From CAWUKT01 sp964352215 (GTDB lineage Bacteria > Bacteroidota > Bacteroidia > J057 > JADKCL01): DNA of 64,000 bases. Shown in pieces: positions 26,661-36,453 of this stretch. Position 1 is the first letter of the stretch; each line of letters begins with the position of its first letter. The stretch is from the NCBI GenBank assembly GCA_964352215.1, contig CAYGRE010000031.1, positions 4,422-68,421 on the forward strand, given 5' to 3'. Below the pieces are notes generated by a model, which ran no database searches, was not told where the DNA came from, and saw nothing but the letters and a program-made list of their open reading frames with translations. Both the position numbers and the translations under genes were made by a program.

Positions 26661-27379
26661 TATCGGATAGATTGTTGACTGAGAGATTCGTAATAGGGTT
26701 TTGCTTCGGCTGAAAGGGGGAGCAAAGCTTCGGGGAGCTGGATTTCTTTGGGAGAATAGGGGAGGAACCCGGTAGAGCGATGCACATTTGCATACCAATG
26801 AGCTGCCCAAATTCCGTCTTCCGGTCTCGGTCCGGGTTCCCAACTCAACATTTCTGCAAAATAGGGTATCTCCAAGGCCCTACATAGTTGACGCAAAACT
26901 CCCTCTGGATTCATCAGGAGGTATTTGCTGTCGAGGATGGCATGGATATGCCCTTTGTCAGCCCACTTTTGCCAGAGTTCGTACTGGGCCTTAAGGCCGA
27001 TGTCTTGCAGGGTCGGTTCATCAATGACCTGGCTGTAGGATGCCAGGATCTCATCTGAATCACGGATAAAAAGGATATTCTTCGTCTTGCCTATAAATGA
27101 ATCATCCAGTTCATACAAGTGGTGGGTCATCTGTTTGTAGAAAGCCACTGGTTTGCTTCCTCCTTTGAGAATCAGGTCGCGTACCACTTTCTCCCCATCC
27201 TGTTCCATATCCTTCAGGATCGCATCCTTAGCAGGATGCCAAACCCCGCTGGTCCGCAGATAGTGCGCATACAAAGGCTCGTCCCATACCTGTGTATCAG
27301 GCCGCTGTGCCCAACTGTACATGAATGCCGTGGAAACGTTGCGTGGACAGGACCAGAGATTGATGAGGGTCTTTGCCAT
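26660..27379 (-). CDS. Sulfotransferase-fold P-loop protein
   Basis: A 239-aa cytosolic protein beginning LINLWSCPRNVSTAFMYSW, a PAPS-binding-type P-loop variant (residues ~5-20), with a second sulfotransferase-like block ILFIRDSDEILASYSQV (about residues 100-117). By family it may transfer a sulfo group from PAPS. It is translationally coupled to the downstream aminotransferase by TAATG. The same pairing recurs in other bacterial genomes as I recall, which suggests a shared pathway whose product is unknown. Confidence 0.75.
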   Translation of the reverse strand: MAKTLINLWSCPRNVSTAFMYSWAQRPDTQVWDEPLYAHYLRTSGVWHPAKDAILKDMEQDGEKVVRDLILKGGSKPVAFYKQMTHHLYELDDSFIGKTKNILFIRDSDEILASYSQVIDEPTLQDIGLKAQYELWQKWADKGHIHAILDSKYLLMNPEGVLRQLCRALEIPYFAEMLSWEPGPRPEDGIWAAHWYANVHRSTGFLPYSPKEIQLPEALLPLSAEAKPYYESLSQQSIR

Positions 27380-27400
27380 CAGCGAGCCTTGAGATAATTA

Positions 27401-28876
27401 TCAGTAGGTGCCGGAGCCAGCTTTTGGAATCCTCTTCAGGGTTTCCAATAGGTACTTCCAGGACTTTTGCACAGAACTGATCTGGCATTTCTCATCAGGG
27501 CTATGGGGGCCACGGATGTTGGGGCCAAAGGAGATCATAGCCATATCGGGATAGTTGGCTCCGAGAATACCGCACTCCAGGCCACCGTGTGTGGCAGACA
27601 CCTTGGCAGAACTTCCGAAGAGTTCTTCGTAGAGGTTGGACATGACCTTGATGATAGGCGCATCCGGACGGGGAATCCATCCGGGGTATTCACCATCCAA
27701 TTCGATATCCGCATCTATGAGTACAAAGCTGGCAGAAACGCTGGCGGCAAAATCCATCTTTTCCGTGTCGATCGAACTACGGGTCAGACAGGAAGCCTTG
27801 TATTTACCGTCTTTCATGAGAATCCGGGCCAGGTTGTTGGAGGTCTGGGTCAGACCAGGCATGTCTGGGCTCATACGGAAAACACCATTGGGGCAGGCGT
27901 AAACGGCCAGAATAAAATCAGCCATGAAATAGTCTACAGCTACGTTTTCAGGAAGTGGGCTATCCTCAACCTGTACTTGCAGTTCAGGATCGGTGCTGCG
28001 GTATTCATTTTTGTAAACGGCACCCAATTCATGGATCGCCTCTACCAATTCATCTTTTTGATCGGCGGGGACGGTGATCACGGAAAAGGATTCCCTTGGG
28101 ATTGCATTTCTGAGGCTACCCCCGTCGATAGAGGCCAGGCAAATCTCAAAATCTTCCATGGCCATGGAGAGCAAGCGGTTCATCAACTTGTTGGCGTTGC
28201 CACGACCGATATGAATGTCCCCTCCGGAGTGACCTCCTTTGAGACCCGTGATACTCACTTTGAGGGCAACATGCCCATCCGGCACTTCTTCAGTTTCGTA
28301 ATCGCCGGTAGCGGTGACATCAATCCCTCCTGCACAACCGATGGTCAATTCGTCATCATCCTCGGTATCAAGATTCAGTATGATCTCTCCATTGAGGAGC
28401 CCCCCCTTCAAACCGATGGCTCCGGTCATTCCGGTTTCTTCATCGATGGTAAAAAGACCCTGAAGAGGAGGGTGAGGGATATCTTTAGAAGCCAGGACCG
28501 TCATGATCATGGCTACACCGACACCATTGTCTGCTCCCAGGGTTGTGCCTTCGGCTTTGATCCAGTCACCCTCTACGTACATGCGGATACCTTCGGTTTC
28601 AAAGTCAAAGACTGTATCAGAGTTCTTCTGGTGGACCATGTCTAAGTGACCCTGCATGACGATCGGAGCTCGATCTTCCATGCCCGGAGTGGCAGGTTTC
28701 GAAATGATCACATTGCCGACTTCATCCACCAGAACATCCAGTCCAAGGTTGTTCGCAAAATCAACCATGAACTGTATGACCCGTTCTTCCTTTTTGGAAG
28801 GACGTGGTACAGCATTGAGATCAGCAAAGTGATTCCACAAAGCTGCGGGCTCCAATATTCTAACTTGTTCAGACAT
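27401..28876 (-). CDS. pepD: Aminoacyl-histidine dipeptidase (M20 family)
   Basis: A cytosolic metallodipeptidase that splits Xaa-His dipeptides such as carnosine and others. The M20C features are visible: GHLDMVHQK (metal histidine and aspartate, about residue 76), LGADNGVGVAM, the catalytic glutamates in IDEETGMTGA, and the dimerisation-domain ISGLKGGHSGGD-like LKGGHSGGDIH. Length 491 aa is normal. It precedes the sulfotransferase gene by 21 bp on the same strand and may lead that transcript. Confidence 0.95.
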   Translation of the reverse strand: MSEQVRILEPAALWNHFADLNAVPRPSKKEERVIQFMVDFANNLGLDVLVDEVGNVIISKPATPGMEDRAPIVMQGHLDMVHQKNSDTVFDFETEGIRMYVEGDWIKAEGTTLGADNGVGVAMIMTVLASKDIPHPPLQGLFTIDEETGMTGAIGLKGGLLNGEIILNLDTEDDDELTIGCAGGIDVTATGDYETEEVPDGHVALKVSITGLKGGHSGGDIHIGRGNANKLMNRLLSMAMEDFEICLASIDGGSLRNAIPRESFSVITVPADQKDELVEAIHELGAVYKNEYRSTDPELQVQVEDSPLPENVAVDYFMADFILAVYACPNGVFRMSPDMPGLTQTSNNLARILMKDGKYKASCLTRSSIDTEKMDFAASVSASFVLIDADIELDGEYPGWIPRPDAPIIKVMSNLYEELFGSSAKVSATHGGLECGILGANYPDMAMISFGPNIRGPHSPDEKCQISSVQKSWKYLLETLKRIPKAGSGTY

Positions 28877-29142
28877 TCGGTTTTTTTACTTCGTTTTACT
28901 TCAAAAGCCAGGTTGCAATGGCCTGCCAGATCAATCAGATTCTGGTCCTAAGCAGGATGGTATAAACCATTTCTACTGACCATATTTACACATTAGTAAA
29001 GAAACAAAAATTTTGGCAATAGCCCTAATGAACTGCGCAATCTGGATGTTTGGGACTATATTGAATACGGGCTTGAAACTAAATCATATCTGTTTTTGTT
29101 GACTTGCAAGGAAAGTGTTAATTTGACACTATCTATACTGTT

Positions 29143-29820
29143 ATGGGTAAATTATTGGAACACATAGAAGCATATATTTTCGACCTGGACGGTGTGCTGG
29201 TAGATACAGCCGTCTTTCATTTCTCCGCCTGGTCCCGTCTGGCCAAAGAGTTGGGTTTCGAACTCAAAGCCGAGGACGAGGAAGAACTTAAAGGAGTAAG
29301 CCGCATGCATGCCTTGGATATCGTCCTGGGCAAAGGTGGCTTGACCTTTGATGAGGAGCGAAAGCTGGAACTGGCGGCACGGAAGAACAACTGGTATGTA
29401 GAGCAGGTTCGCCACATGAAGCCAGTCGATGTCCTCCCCGGTGTCCGGCAATTGCTGGAGCAAATGACCGCGGAAGGGATTGCGATTGCCGTTGCTTCTG
29501 CAAGTAAGAATGCACCCGCAATATTGGAACAGACTGACTTGATGAAGTATTTCGGTGCCATTGTAGATGGTAACCGAACTCAAAAGGCCAAGCCAGATCC
29601 TGAAGTATTTCTCACCGCGGCCAGTGACCTGGGCATCGCACCTGAGAAATGCGCCGTTTTTGAAGACGCAATAGCTGGTGTACAAGGAGCCCTTGCCGCC
29701 AATATGACCGCAATCGGTATCGGAAACCAAGAGGTGCTGCACCAGGCCCATTTGGTATTTCCATCCATTGCTGCAATTGATCCACATTCCCTACCTTTTC
29801 CCAAAACCATCGTAAAATGA
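29143..29820 (+). CDS. pgmB: Beta-phosphoglucomutase
   Basis: A HAD-superfamily enzyme converting beta-glucose 1-phosphate to glucose 6-phosphate. Motif I FDLDGVLVDTA (nucleophile and acid/base aspartates), the cap with HALDIVLGKGG, motif II SASKNA, the lysine in KAKPDPEVF and motif IV FEDAIAGVQGA are present. 225 aa, normal length. The stop overlaps the ATG of the GH65 gene (ATGA), so the two are coupled and form a disaccharide phosphorolysis unit. A degenerate promoter, TTG at 29099 with TAATTTG at 29119, lies just upstream. Confidence 0.95.
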   Translation: MGKLLEHIEAYIFDLDGVLVDTAVFHFSAWSRLAKELGFELKAEDEEELKGVSRMHALDIVLGKGGLTFDEERKLELAARKNNWYVEQVRHMKPVDVLPGVRQLLEQMTAEGIAIAVASASKNAPAILEQTDLMKYFGAIVDGNRTQKAKPDPEVFLTAASDLGIAPEKCAVFEDAIAGVQGALAANMTAIGIGNQEVLHQAHLVFPSIAAIDPHSLPFPKTIVK

Positions 29821-32144
29821 AAGAATACCTCAAGCACGATCCCTGGAAGATCATCGAAGAAGGATTTAACCCAGCATACCATACCATCTCAGAAAGTGTT
29901 TTCAGTCTGGGCAATGGTAAAATGGGGCAACGCGCCAATTTTGAAGAAGGATATGGCGGTGAAACCCTGAAAGGGAGCTATGTCGCTGGAATCTATTACC
30001 CAGACAAAACCAGGGTGGGATGGTGGAAAAACGGTTATCCGGAGTACTTCGCAAAAGTGCTGAATGCCACTTTCTGGATTGGGATCGGAATTGAGATCAA
30101 CGGGCAAACCCTTGATCTGCATACCGCCAAAGTGGAGAAGTTTCGTCGGGAGTTGAATATGAAGGAAGGGTATCTCTTCCGGACCTTTGAGGCAACCCTG
30201 GCCAATGGAAACCAGATATTGGTAGAAGCAAAGCGCTTGTGCAGCATGGTGGACAGCGAAGCCGGTGCAATTGAATACAAAATTACCCCGCTCAATTTCA
30301 GCGGGACCATTCTGTTCCGTCCTTTTCTGGATGGTGATGTCGTCAACGAGGATTCGAACTACGATGAGAAATTCTGGGATGAACTTGGCAAAGGCTTTGA
30401 CGGAGATGTCGCCTGGGTCAATGTCCGTACCAAGAAGACCGGATTTGACTTGTGTACCAGTAGCCAAACCTTCGCTCTTCTGGATGGAAAGGAAGTCGAT
30501 GTCAGTTGGAACAACACGACCAAAGAAAAATATGTAGCGCAGGAGGCGAGTCTCAAAGTGGGAGAGGGGCAAACCCTGAGCCTTTACAAATACGCTGCCA
30601 ATCTGGTATCCGAAAACCATCCCCGTGAGGAATTGCAGGCCCGCTCCAAAGGTGTTGTAGAAGCAGTTGTGAAGAAGGGTTTTTCTAAAATGCTCTCTGA
30701 GCAGGCCCAAGCCTGGGCTTACAAATGGGAGCACAGCGATGTTGTCATTGAGGGTGATGTGGCGGCCCAGCAAGGGATTCGCTTCAATATTTTCCAGCTT
30801 CACCAAACCTATACCGGTGAGGATGAACGCCTCAATATCGGTCCCAAAGGGTTTACCGGAGAGAAATATGGCGGTAGTACCTACTGGGATACCGAGGCCT
30901 ATTGCCTCCCCTTTTACCTGAGTACCGCCGAACAGAAAGTGTCACGCAATCTTTTGCGCTATCGCTACAAGCATCTGAAGAAAGCGATTGAAAACGCAGA
31001 AAAACTGGGCTTTACCGATGGCGCCGCCTTGTATCCAATGGTGACTATGAACGGTGAAGAATGCCACAATGAGTGGGAGATCACATTTGAGGAAATCCAC
31101 CGAAACGGAGCCATTGCCTACGCCATCCAGGACTATATCCGCTACACCGGAGACGATGCCTACCTGGCGGAGTACGGATTGGAAGTCTTGATCGCCCATG
31201 CCAGGTTCTGGACCCAGCGGGTCAACTGGTCCGGTGCTAAGGAACAATACGTCATGTTGGGTGTAACCGGTCCCAATGAGTACGAAAACAACGTCAACAA
31301 CAATTGGTACACCAATAAGTGCGCCACCTGGACGTTGGGCTACACCATTGAAGCGCTGGCCCATGTCAAGGAGACCAATCCCGGACGCTATGCTGAAATC
31401 CTCGCTAAAGTCAGCTTCAAGGAGGAGGAGCCAGGCAAATGGCAGCACATCATCGACAATATGTACTACCCCGAGGAGAAAAATCTCGGAATCTTCCTCC
31501 AGCAGGAGGGATATATGGACAAGGACCAGACTCTGGTGGCTGACCTTGACCCAAAACACCTGCCCCTGAATCAGAATTGGTCCTGGGACCGGATTCTGCG
31601 CTCACCCTATATCAAGCAGGCTGATGTGCTGCAAGGACTCTACTTCTTCGAAGACGAGTTCGATATGGACACCCACCGCCGCAACTATGATTTTTACGAG
31701 CCGCGTACGGTTCACGAATCCTCATTGTCTCCTTGTGTGCATTCCATTCTGGCCGCTAAGATTGGCCGTCCCGACAAGGCTTATGAGATGTATCTGAGGA
31801 CAGCCCGGCTGGACCTTGACGATTACAACAACGACACCGAAGACGGGTGCCATATCACCTCCATGGCCGGTAGCTGGATGTCCATCGTCAAAGGCTTCGC
31901 GGGTATGCGGGTGCGGGAGGAACAAATGCAGTTCCAACCATTTCTCCCTTCCAAGTGGCAGGCCTATTCCTTTAAGATTGGCTGGCGGGGTCACTTGCTC
32001 AGAATCAAAGTTTCCCAGGAGGGGATAGAGGTCCGCAATGAAACTGACCAGTCTGTCAGCCTGACGGTTTACGGTGAATCTCGGAAGGTTCCGGGCAATG
32101 ATAAGATACTCTTCCCGGTTCGGGAAGTGAACAACCTGGCCTGA
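29817..32144 (+). CDS. Glycoside hydrolase family 65 phosphorylase, maltose-phosphorylase type
   Basis: Phosphorolyses an alpha-glucoside, probably maltose, to beta-glucose 1-phosphate and glucose; the coupled PgmB consumes the beta-anomer. The 775-aa chain has the N-terminal beta-sandwich, the (alpha/alpha)6 barrel with catalytic glutamate near residue 487 in LGVTGPNEYENNVNNNWYTN (20 residues), YGGSTYWDTEAYCLPFYL, and the phosphate-site HESSLSPCVHS. No signal peptide, so cytosolic. Trehalose or kojibiose as substrate cannot be excluded from sequence. Confidence 0.92.
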   Translation: MKEYLKHDPWKIIEEGFNPAYHTISESVFSLGNGKMGQRANFEEGYGGETLKGSYVAGIYYPDKTRVGWWKNGYPEYFAKVLNATFWIGIGIEINGQTLDLHTAKVEKFRRELNMKEGYLFRTFEATLANGNQILVEAKRLCSMVDSEAGAIEYKITPLNFSGTILFRPFLDGDVVNEDSNYDEKFWDELGKGFDGDVAWVNVRTKKTGFDLCTSSQTFALLDGKEVDVSWNNTTKEKYVAQEASLKVGEGQTLSLYKYAANLVSENHPREELQARSKGVVEAVVKKGFSKMLSEQAQAWAYKWEHSDVVIEGDVAAQQGIRFNIFQLHQTYTGEDERLNIGPKGFTGEKYGGSTYWDTEAYCLPFYLSTAEQKVSRNLLRYRYKHLKKAIENAEKLGFTDGAALYPMVTMNGEECHNEWEITFEEIHRNGAIAYAIQDYIRYTGDDAYLAEYGLEVLIAHARFWTQRVNWSGAKEQYVMLGVTGPNEYENNVNNNWYTNKCATWTLGYTIEALAHVKETNPGRYAEILAKVSFKEEEPGKWQHIIDNMYYPEEKNLGIFLQQEGYMDKDQTLVADLDPKHLPLNQNWSWDRILRSPYIKQADVLQGLYFFEDEFDMDTHRRNYDFYEPRTVHESSLSPCVHSILAAKIGRPDKAYEMYLRTARLDLDDYNNDTEDGCHITSMAGSWMSIVKGFAGMRVREEQMQFQPFLPSKWQAYSFKIGWRGHLLRIKVSQEGIEVRNETDQSVSLTVYGESRKVPGNDKILFPVREVNNLA

Positions 32145-32236
32145 GGGTATCCGAATTAGAATCATTTCCAATTTGATTCCCGGCATACTAGGTCACCGAT
32201 GAGAAACTCCTCGGGATATTGGATATCTTTGGAGCA

Positions 32237-33565
32237 ATGACGGCTCATATTACCCCAGTATGGGGCCTGAAATCTATCCTTTCAGGCATCCTGCTCACTT
32301 TGCTTTGCGGTTGCAGTCCGACCACCGGACCATCGGTTCACTTCTATCCTGTGAAGGCCCCGGAGAAGAGCTGTGACCTCCCGAAGCCAGCTAATTTCCA
32401 TGATGCATTTCGGGAAATGAGGTTCAGTGAGATCGGAGATATGGCGCTCTCACAGCCGGAGATAGACTTGAATGCCCTGGCAATCAAAGTCTTATTTGCT
32501 CCGGATGCCGAAGCCTTGCCATCTGCATCCCAAGGCTTGCTTTTAGACAGTCTTGTCCTCCACCATTGGATGGATCTGCTCCAGGCCAAGGCCTGGCAGA
32601 CGGATCAATTTGCCCACCTGGACTCCCTGGCCAGGATGGACCCTACCAGTTCGCCGGAAGACCTCATCCTCCCTGCCGCTTTTGCCAAAGCTGATGGATT
32701 GCCAAAATTCATTTTCGAAAGGGATACTTTTTCGATCCCCATCACCAGATCGACCACCCATAGTCCCGTTGTCGAGGTAGAGGTGAACGGCAAGAAATAC
32801 AATTTTTGGGTGGATACCGGAGCCGCAGTGACGGTTTTGTCTTCGGATTTGGCCGAGCTGGTTGGAATCTCCTACCTGAATGAAGGTTTAGCTGAGATCG
32901 GGACCAGTACCCGTAGAAAAGTTCAAACTCAGCCTGCGCTGCTTGATTCCATCCGGATCGGAGCCTTCAGAGCCGATAACCACCCCTGTGTAGTGATGGA
33001 TAAAAAGGACCTGACCTTCCGCTTTCTCGGGATTCGAGTCCTCAAAATTGACGGGATCATTGGCTGGCCGTTGATCAAGGAAATGGATGTGGACATCAAT
33101 ATGCCTGCCAATTTGCTTACGATTCGGAAACCAGTGGTTCAGGGCAATCAGCTAGGCAACCTTGGTTGGTACTGTCAACCATTTCTCTACATGCAGACGC
33201 CAGGTGGGTGTGTCTTGAACCTGCAACTGGATACTGGATCACAAACAACCTTTTTTCGCCCCCGAGCCTACCAGAAATTAGGGCGGAAACCAGAAGGTAG
33301 TGGCCCCTTGGTACAAGGGGGAGCCGGAGGTAAAGAAATCGTACGCTTCGATAAACTGGACAGCTGCCAATTCATCCTCGGTGACCATCTGGTGCAGATG
33401 GATTATGCAGAAGGGATCAAGCAGACCAGTGAAAAAGACGGAATCTTCGTCTTCGATGGCGTACTGGGGCAGAATATTCTGAAACATGGCATCCTGAGAC
33501 TGGATTTCACCAATCGCTTGTTTCGTTTCAGTCACCAACCCAGAGAGACATCCGTATCCGAATAA
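32237..33565 (+). CDS. Lipoprotein with two retropepsin-like aspartic protease motifs
   Basis: A 442-aa protein with a lipoprotein signal peptide (ILSGILLTLLCGC, lipid cysteine C26). A helical segment (~40-150) is followed by a first aspartic-protease lobe with VDTGAAVTVL (Asp about residue 193) and a second with LDTGSQTTFF (Asp about residue 331), each followed by a hydrophobic-hydrophobic-Gly element (IDGIIGWPLI, FDGVLGQNIL). This is the plan of a two-lobe, single-chain aspartic protease. The TTG at 32219 is an alternative start; ATG 32237 gives the better signal peptide. Substrate unknown; the stand-alone gene gives no hint. Confidence 0.8.
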   Translation: MTAHITPVWGLKSILSGILLTLLCGCSPTTGPSVHFYPVKAPEKSCDLPKPANFHDAFREMRFSEIGDMALSQPEIDLNALAIKVLFAPDAEALPSASQGLLLDSLVLHHWMDLLQAKAWQTDQFAHLDSLARMDPTSSPEDLILPAAFAKADGLPKFIFERDTFSIPITRSTTHSPVVEVEVNGKKYNFWVDTGAAVTVLSSDLAELVGISYLNEGLAEIGTSTRRKVQTQPALLDSIRIGAFRADNHPCVVMDKKDLTFRFLGIRVLKIDGIIGWPLIKEMDVDINMPANLLTIRKPVVQGNQLGNLGWYCQPFLYMQTPGGCVLNLQLDTGSQTTFFRPRAYQKLGRKPEGSGPLVQGGAGGKEIVRFDKLDSCQFILGDHLVQMDYAEGIKQTSEKDGIFVFDGVLGQNILKHGILRLDFTNRLFRFSHQPRETSVSE

Positions 33566-33603
33566 TTATCCCACGTCCCAGGCCTTATCTCACCTCTCAG
33601 GCC

Positions 33604-35157
33604 TTATCCCTTGGCCGCCTTTACCTGTCTCCGCTTTACAACCTCTTCAACCGGCACCCCGTCAATCTTGCTCGTCAACCAGGAGATCAAATCCAGGTAC
33701 AGGAGCGGCCGCCGCTCATAAGGGTCATCAAAGATTTCCTCCATTTGGGATCGGAGTTGCATAAAATGAGGGGTGAGGTCTTCCCGGTTCATATTGACCG
33801 ATCTGCGGATAAATGAGATGATCAGCTTCTGCACTTCCTGCAGGTCTCCGAACTTGATCAGAAACCGGTAGGTGCTTTTCAATTGATTGTCGACCATTTC
33901 ATAATCACCGGCATCATAATGAGCGATCAGGGAAAGGATCCGGGCAAAGCACTGAACGTCCTGCTTGAGGTACTTTTCATTTTCAGGATCGTGGATGATC
34001 TTATTCAGGTGGTGAATGCAACTTTCAAAGTCTTCACCTCCGAAATGCAGGCACGCAATCTTATACTGGAATACTTGGAGCCGGTTCTGATCCAGGTAAA
34101 TGTCATTTTTCGAAATCCAGTGTTTTACCTGCTTGATGTAATCTTCGTTTCCCTGGAAGTTGCCGTTCAGAAACAGGTGATTCAGCCCTGCCATATACCC
34201 GTAAATCCGGGCCGTGATCTTTAAGTTTTGGTCAAAACTATCTTCTTTTTCTTCGATGAATTCCTTGAGCATGGCATGGTATTCGCCGAAGGGGCGGGGC
34301 TTATTGGAATAGAAAAGGGCAGAAAGCACATTGTGCAATCCTTTCAGGTAGACGATGGGATGTTTTTCAATCAGGGCCGGATTGGACTGCATCATATTGA
34401 CCCAGAGCGCAGCATATTTAAAACAAGAGGAAAATTGCTGGGTGATGAAATGGTACCAGGTATAAGCCATGTACTGGTAGACCTTGCCCTGCAATGAATT
34501 GTCAGCGGGTTGTATATGCTTGACAGCTTCCCCGAAAAGGGATTTAATCTTGGAGAATTGATTTTTATTCTTGACGTGTCCGAATTTGAGGTAATAGTCG
34601 TAGAGTTGCAGCGCAATATTGGACCATTGATCCCTCGACTTGAGCACATTCCGAATCTGAACATTGGTATCGACAATCTCTTTTGCCCGGTTGGGGCTGC
34701 TTTTGGTAATGAAGAACAACTCTACGGAGCGTTCCATTTCCAGAATGGTATACAGTGCCAAGTCATCCTCATATTCGGTTGCCAGGACTTTGGCCCGGTT
34801 CAATTGCTCCAGGCACTGTAAGTAGAGTCCACGGTTGTAGAGTACGTGGGCAAAACTGATCAATTCGTGGATGCGGATGGCGGTAGCGTTGTGGTGCAGG
34901 AGGCGTAAACTGATCAGCAACTGGTCATATAAATGAGCCTTCAAATTGGACAATGCACTTCCTTTTGTTCCGGGTAATTTCCGCTCGATCTTCTTATGGT
35001 CGGCAGTGTGATCTTTGTCTAACAGGTCGAATAAGGTCAGAAATTTCAGGTTTTTGTCCCCAAAGGTTCTCCGGGCATACAATTTGAAGTGCCTTTTCTC
35101 CGCCTTGGACAAGGATTGGATGAGGAGTTGGAGCCGATCTGGATTGTGTTTGGACAT
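33604..35157 (-). CDS. Unnamed ~500-aa helical repeat family, member 3
   Basis: A 517-aa soluble helical protein. Its N-terminus, LQLLIQSLSKAEKRHFKLY, is the clearest copy of the shared motif of this family; LKAHLYDQLLISLRLLHH follows near residue 80. TPR-like helical pairs run to the end, and the chain closes with a basic tail VVKRRQVKAAKG. I know this as a common uncharacterised Bacteroidota protein type, not tied to a function. It is divergent from leuA, with 149 bp between the two start codons. Confidence 0.82.
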   Translation of the reverse strand: MSKHNPDRLQLLIQSLSKAEKRHFKLYARRTFGDKNLKFLTLFDLLDKDHTADHKKIERKLPGTKGSALSNLKAHLYDQLLISLRLLHHNATAIRIHELISFAHVLYNRGLYLQCLEQLNRAKVLATEYEDDLALYTILEMERSVELFFITKSSPNRAKEIVDTNVQIRNVLKSRDQWSNIALQLYDYYLKFGHVKNKNQFSKIKSLFGEAVKHIQPADNSLQGKVYQYMAYTWYHFITQQFSSCFKYAALWVNMMQSNPALIEKHPIVYLKGLHNVLSALFYSNKPRPFGEYHAMLKEFIEEKEDSFDQNLKITARIYGYMAGLNHLFLNGNFQGNEDYIKQVKHWISKNDIYLDQNRLQVFQYKIACLHFGGEDFESCIHHLNKIIHDPENEKYLKQDVQCFARILSLIAHYDAGDYEMVDNQLKSTYRFLIKFGDLQEVQKLIISFIRRSVNMNREDLTPHFMQLRSQMEEIFDDPYERRPLLYLDLISWLTSKIDGVPVEEVVKRRQVKAAKG

Positions 35158-35270
35158 GTGAATCCCAACTGATTTAATCAGCTGCCTATGAGTGGTTTAA
35201 AGGCAGGCTTGGCTATTTGGAGGCAAAAACCGGACTGGTATTTTGGTTTCAGTACGCCCTCACATCCTTC

Positions 35271-35278
35271 TAAATTTG
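35271..35278 (+). promoter_or_regulatory. -7 promoter box of the leu operon
   Basis: TAAATTTG matches the Bacteroidota TAnnTTTG box exactly and lies 28 bp upstream of the leuA ATG. The upstream TTG that I can find is 25 bp away, longer than usual, so the -33 element is uncertain. I see no leucine-rich leader peptide or attenuator hairpin between the box and leuA. Confidence 0.5.
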
Positions 35279-35306
35279 AGCCTAACATAGTAAGAATTGT
35301 TACGGT

Positions 35307-36452
35307 ATGGAAGAGCGAATTCAGATATTTGATACTACGCTGAGAGATGGGGAACAAGTCCCAGGCTGTCAGCTCAACGTAAGACAAAAGATCGAGATCG
35401 CCAAGGAATTGGAGGAACTGGGGGTTGATGTGATCGAGGCAGGATTTCCGGTTTCCAGTCCCGGTGATTTTGAAGCGGTTTCAGCTATTTCCAAAGCGAT
35501 CGGTGAGGTAACCATTTGTGGACTCAGCCGTGCGGTGGAAAAGGACATTGAAGTAGCTGCAGAAGCCCTTAGATACGCAAAGAATCCAAGAATCCATACC
35601 GGGATCGGCACTTCAGAATTCCATATTTACCAGAAACTGAATTCTACTCCGGAAAAAATTATCGAGCGCGGGGTAGCTGCGGTAAAGAAGGCACGGAACC
35701 TCTGTGCAGAAGTGGAATTCTATGCGGAAGATGCCGGACGTACCGAAAACGCATTTCTCGCCAAGGTGGTAGAGCAAATGATTCGCGCCGGCGCGACCAT
35801 CATCAACATTCCTGACACAACCGGTTACTGCCTTCCCCAGCAATACGGTGAAAAAATCGCCTATCTGATGGCGAATGTGCCCAATATGGACCAGGCCATT
35901 CTGTCCACCCATTGCCACAACGACCTTGGGCTGGCGACCGCCAACAGTGTCGCCGGTATCTGCGCCGGAGCACGGCAGGTCGAATGTACCATCAATGGGG
36001 TAGGGGAGCGAGCTGGAAATACTTCCCTGGAAGAGGTGGTGATGATCATCAATCAGCACAAGCAGATCCAGTTCCGTACCGGGATCAATTCCCGGAGGCT
36101 CAAGCATATCTCAGGAATCGTAGAGAGTGAACTGAAAATGCCTGTGCAACGAAACAAAGCCATCGTGGGGGAAAATGCATTCTCGCATTCATCCGGAATC
36201 CACCAGGATGGAGTGATCAAGAACCGTGAGACCTATGAGATCATGCATCCACGAGATGTAGGAGCCGAAGATTCTCAGATCATCCTCACCGCAAGGAGTG
36301 GGAGGGCAGCGCTGAAATTCATTGCCCGAAAGATGAATATCGAGTTGAACTACGACCAGTTGGAGCGGGCTTACCGCCGGTTCATCAAGGCAGCGGACAA
36401 GCAGCCCAATATCAACAACGATCAATTGGTGGAACTGCTAAAGGGAATCTGA
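35307..36452 (+). CDS. leuA: 2-Isopropylmalate synthase, short form
   Basis: Condenses acetyl-CoA with 2-oxoisovalerate, the committed step of leucine synthesis. The DRE-TIM signatures are clear: IFDTTLRDGEQVPG, HCHNDLGLATANS with metal histidines, and NGVGERAGNTSLEEV. At 381 aa it ends soon after subdomain II and lacks the ~120-residue C-terminal leucine-binding regulatory domain of the long LeuA form. Such short LeuA proteins are common in Bacteroidota. It leads leuACDB, with 1 bp to leuC. A related homocitrate- or citramalate-synthase role is unlikely given the operon. Confidence 0.93.
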   Translation: MEERIQIFDTTLRDGEQVPGCQLNVRQKIEIAKELEELGVDVIEAGFPVSSPGDFEAVSAISKAIGEVTICGLSRAVEKDIEVAAEALRYAKNPRIHTGIGTSEFHIYQKLNSTPEKIIERGVAAVKKARNLCAEVEFYAEDAGRTENAFLAKVVEQMIRAGATIINIPDTTGYCLPQQYGEKIAYLMANVPNMDQAILSTHCHNDLGLATANSVAGICAGARQVECTINGVGERAGNTSLEEVVMIINQHKQIQFRTGINSRRLKHISGIVESELKMPVQRNKAIVGENAFSHSSGIHQDGVIKNRETYEIMHPRDVGAEDSQIILTARSGRAALKFIARKMNIELNYDQLERAYRRFIKAADKQPNINNDQLVELLKGI

Positions 36453-36453
36453 G

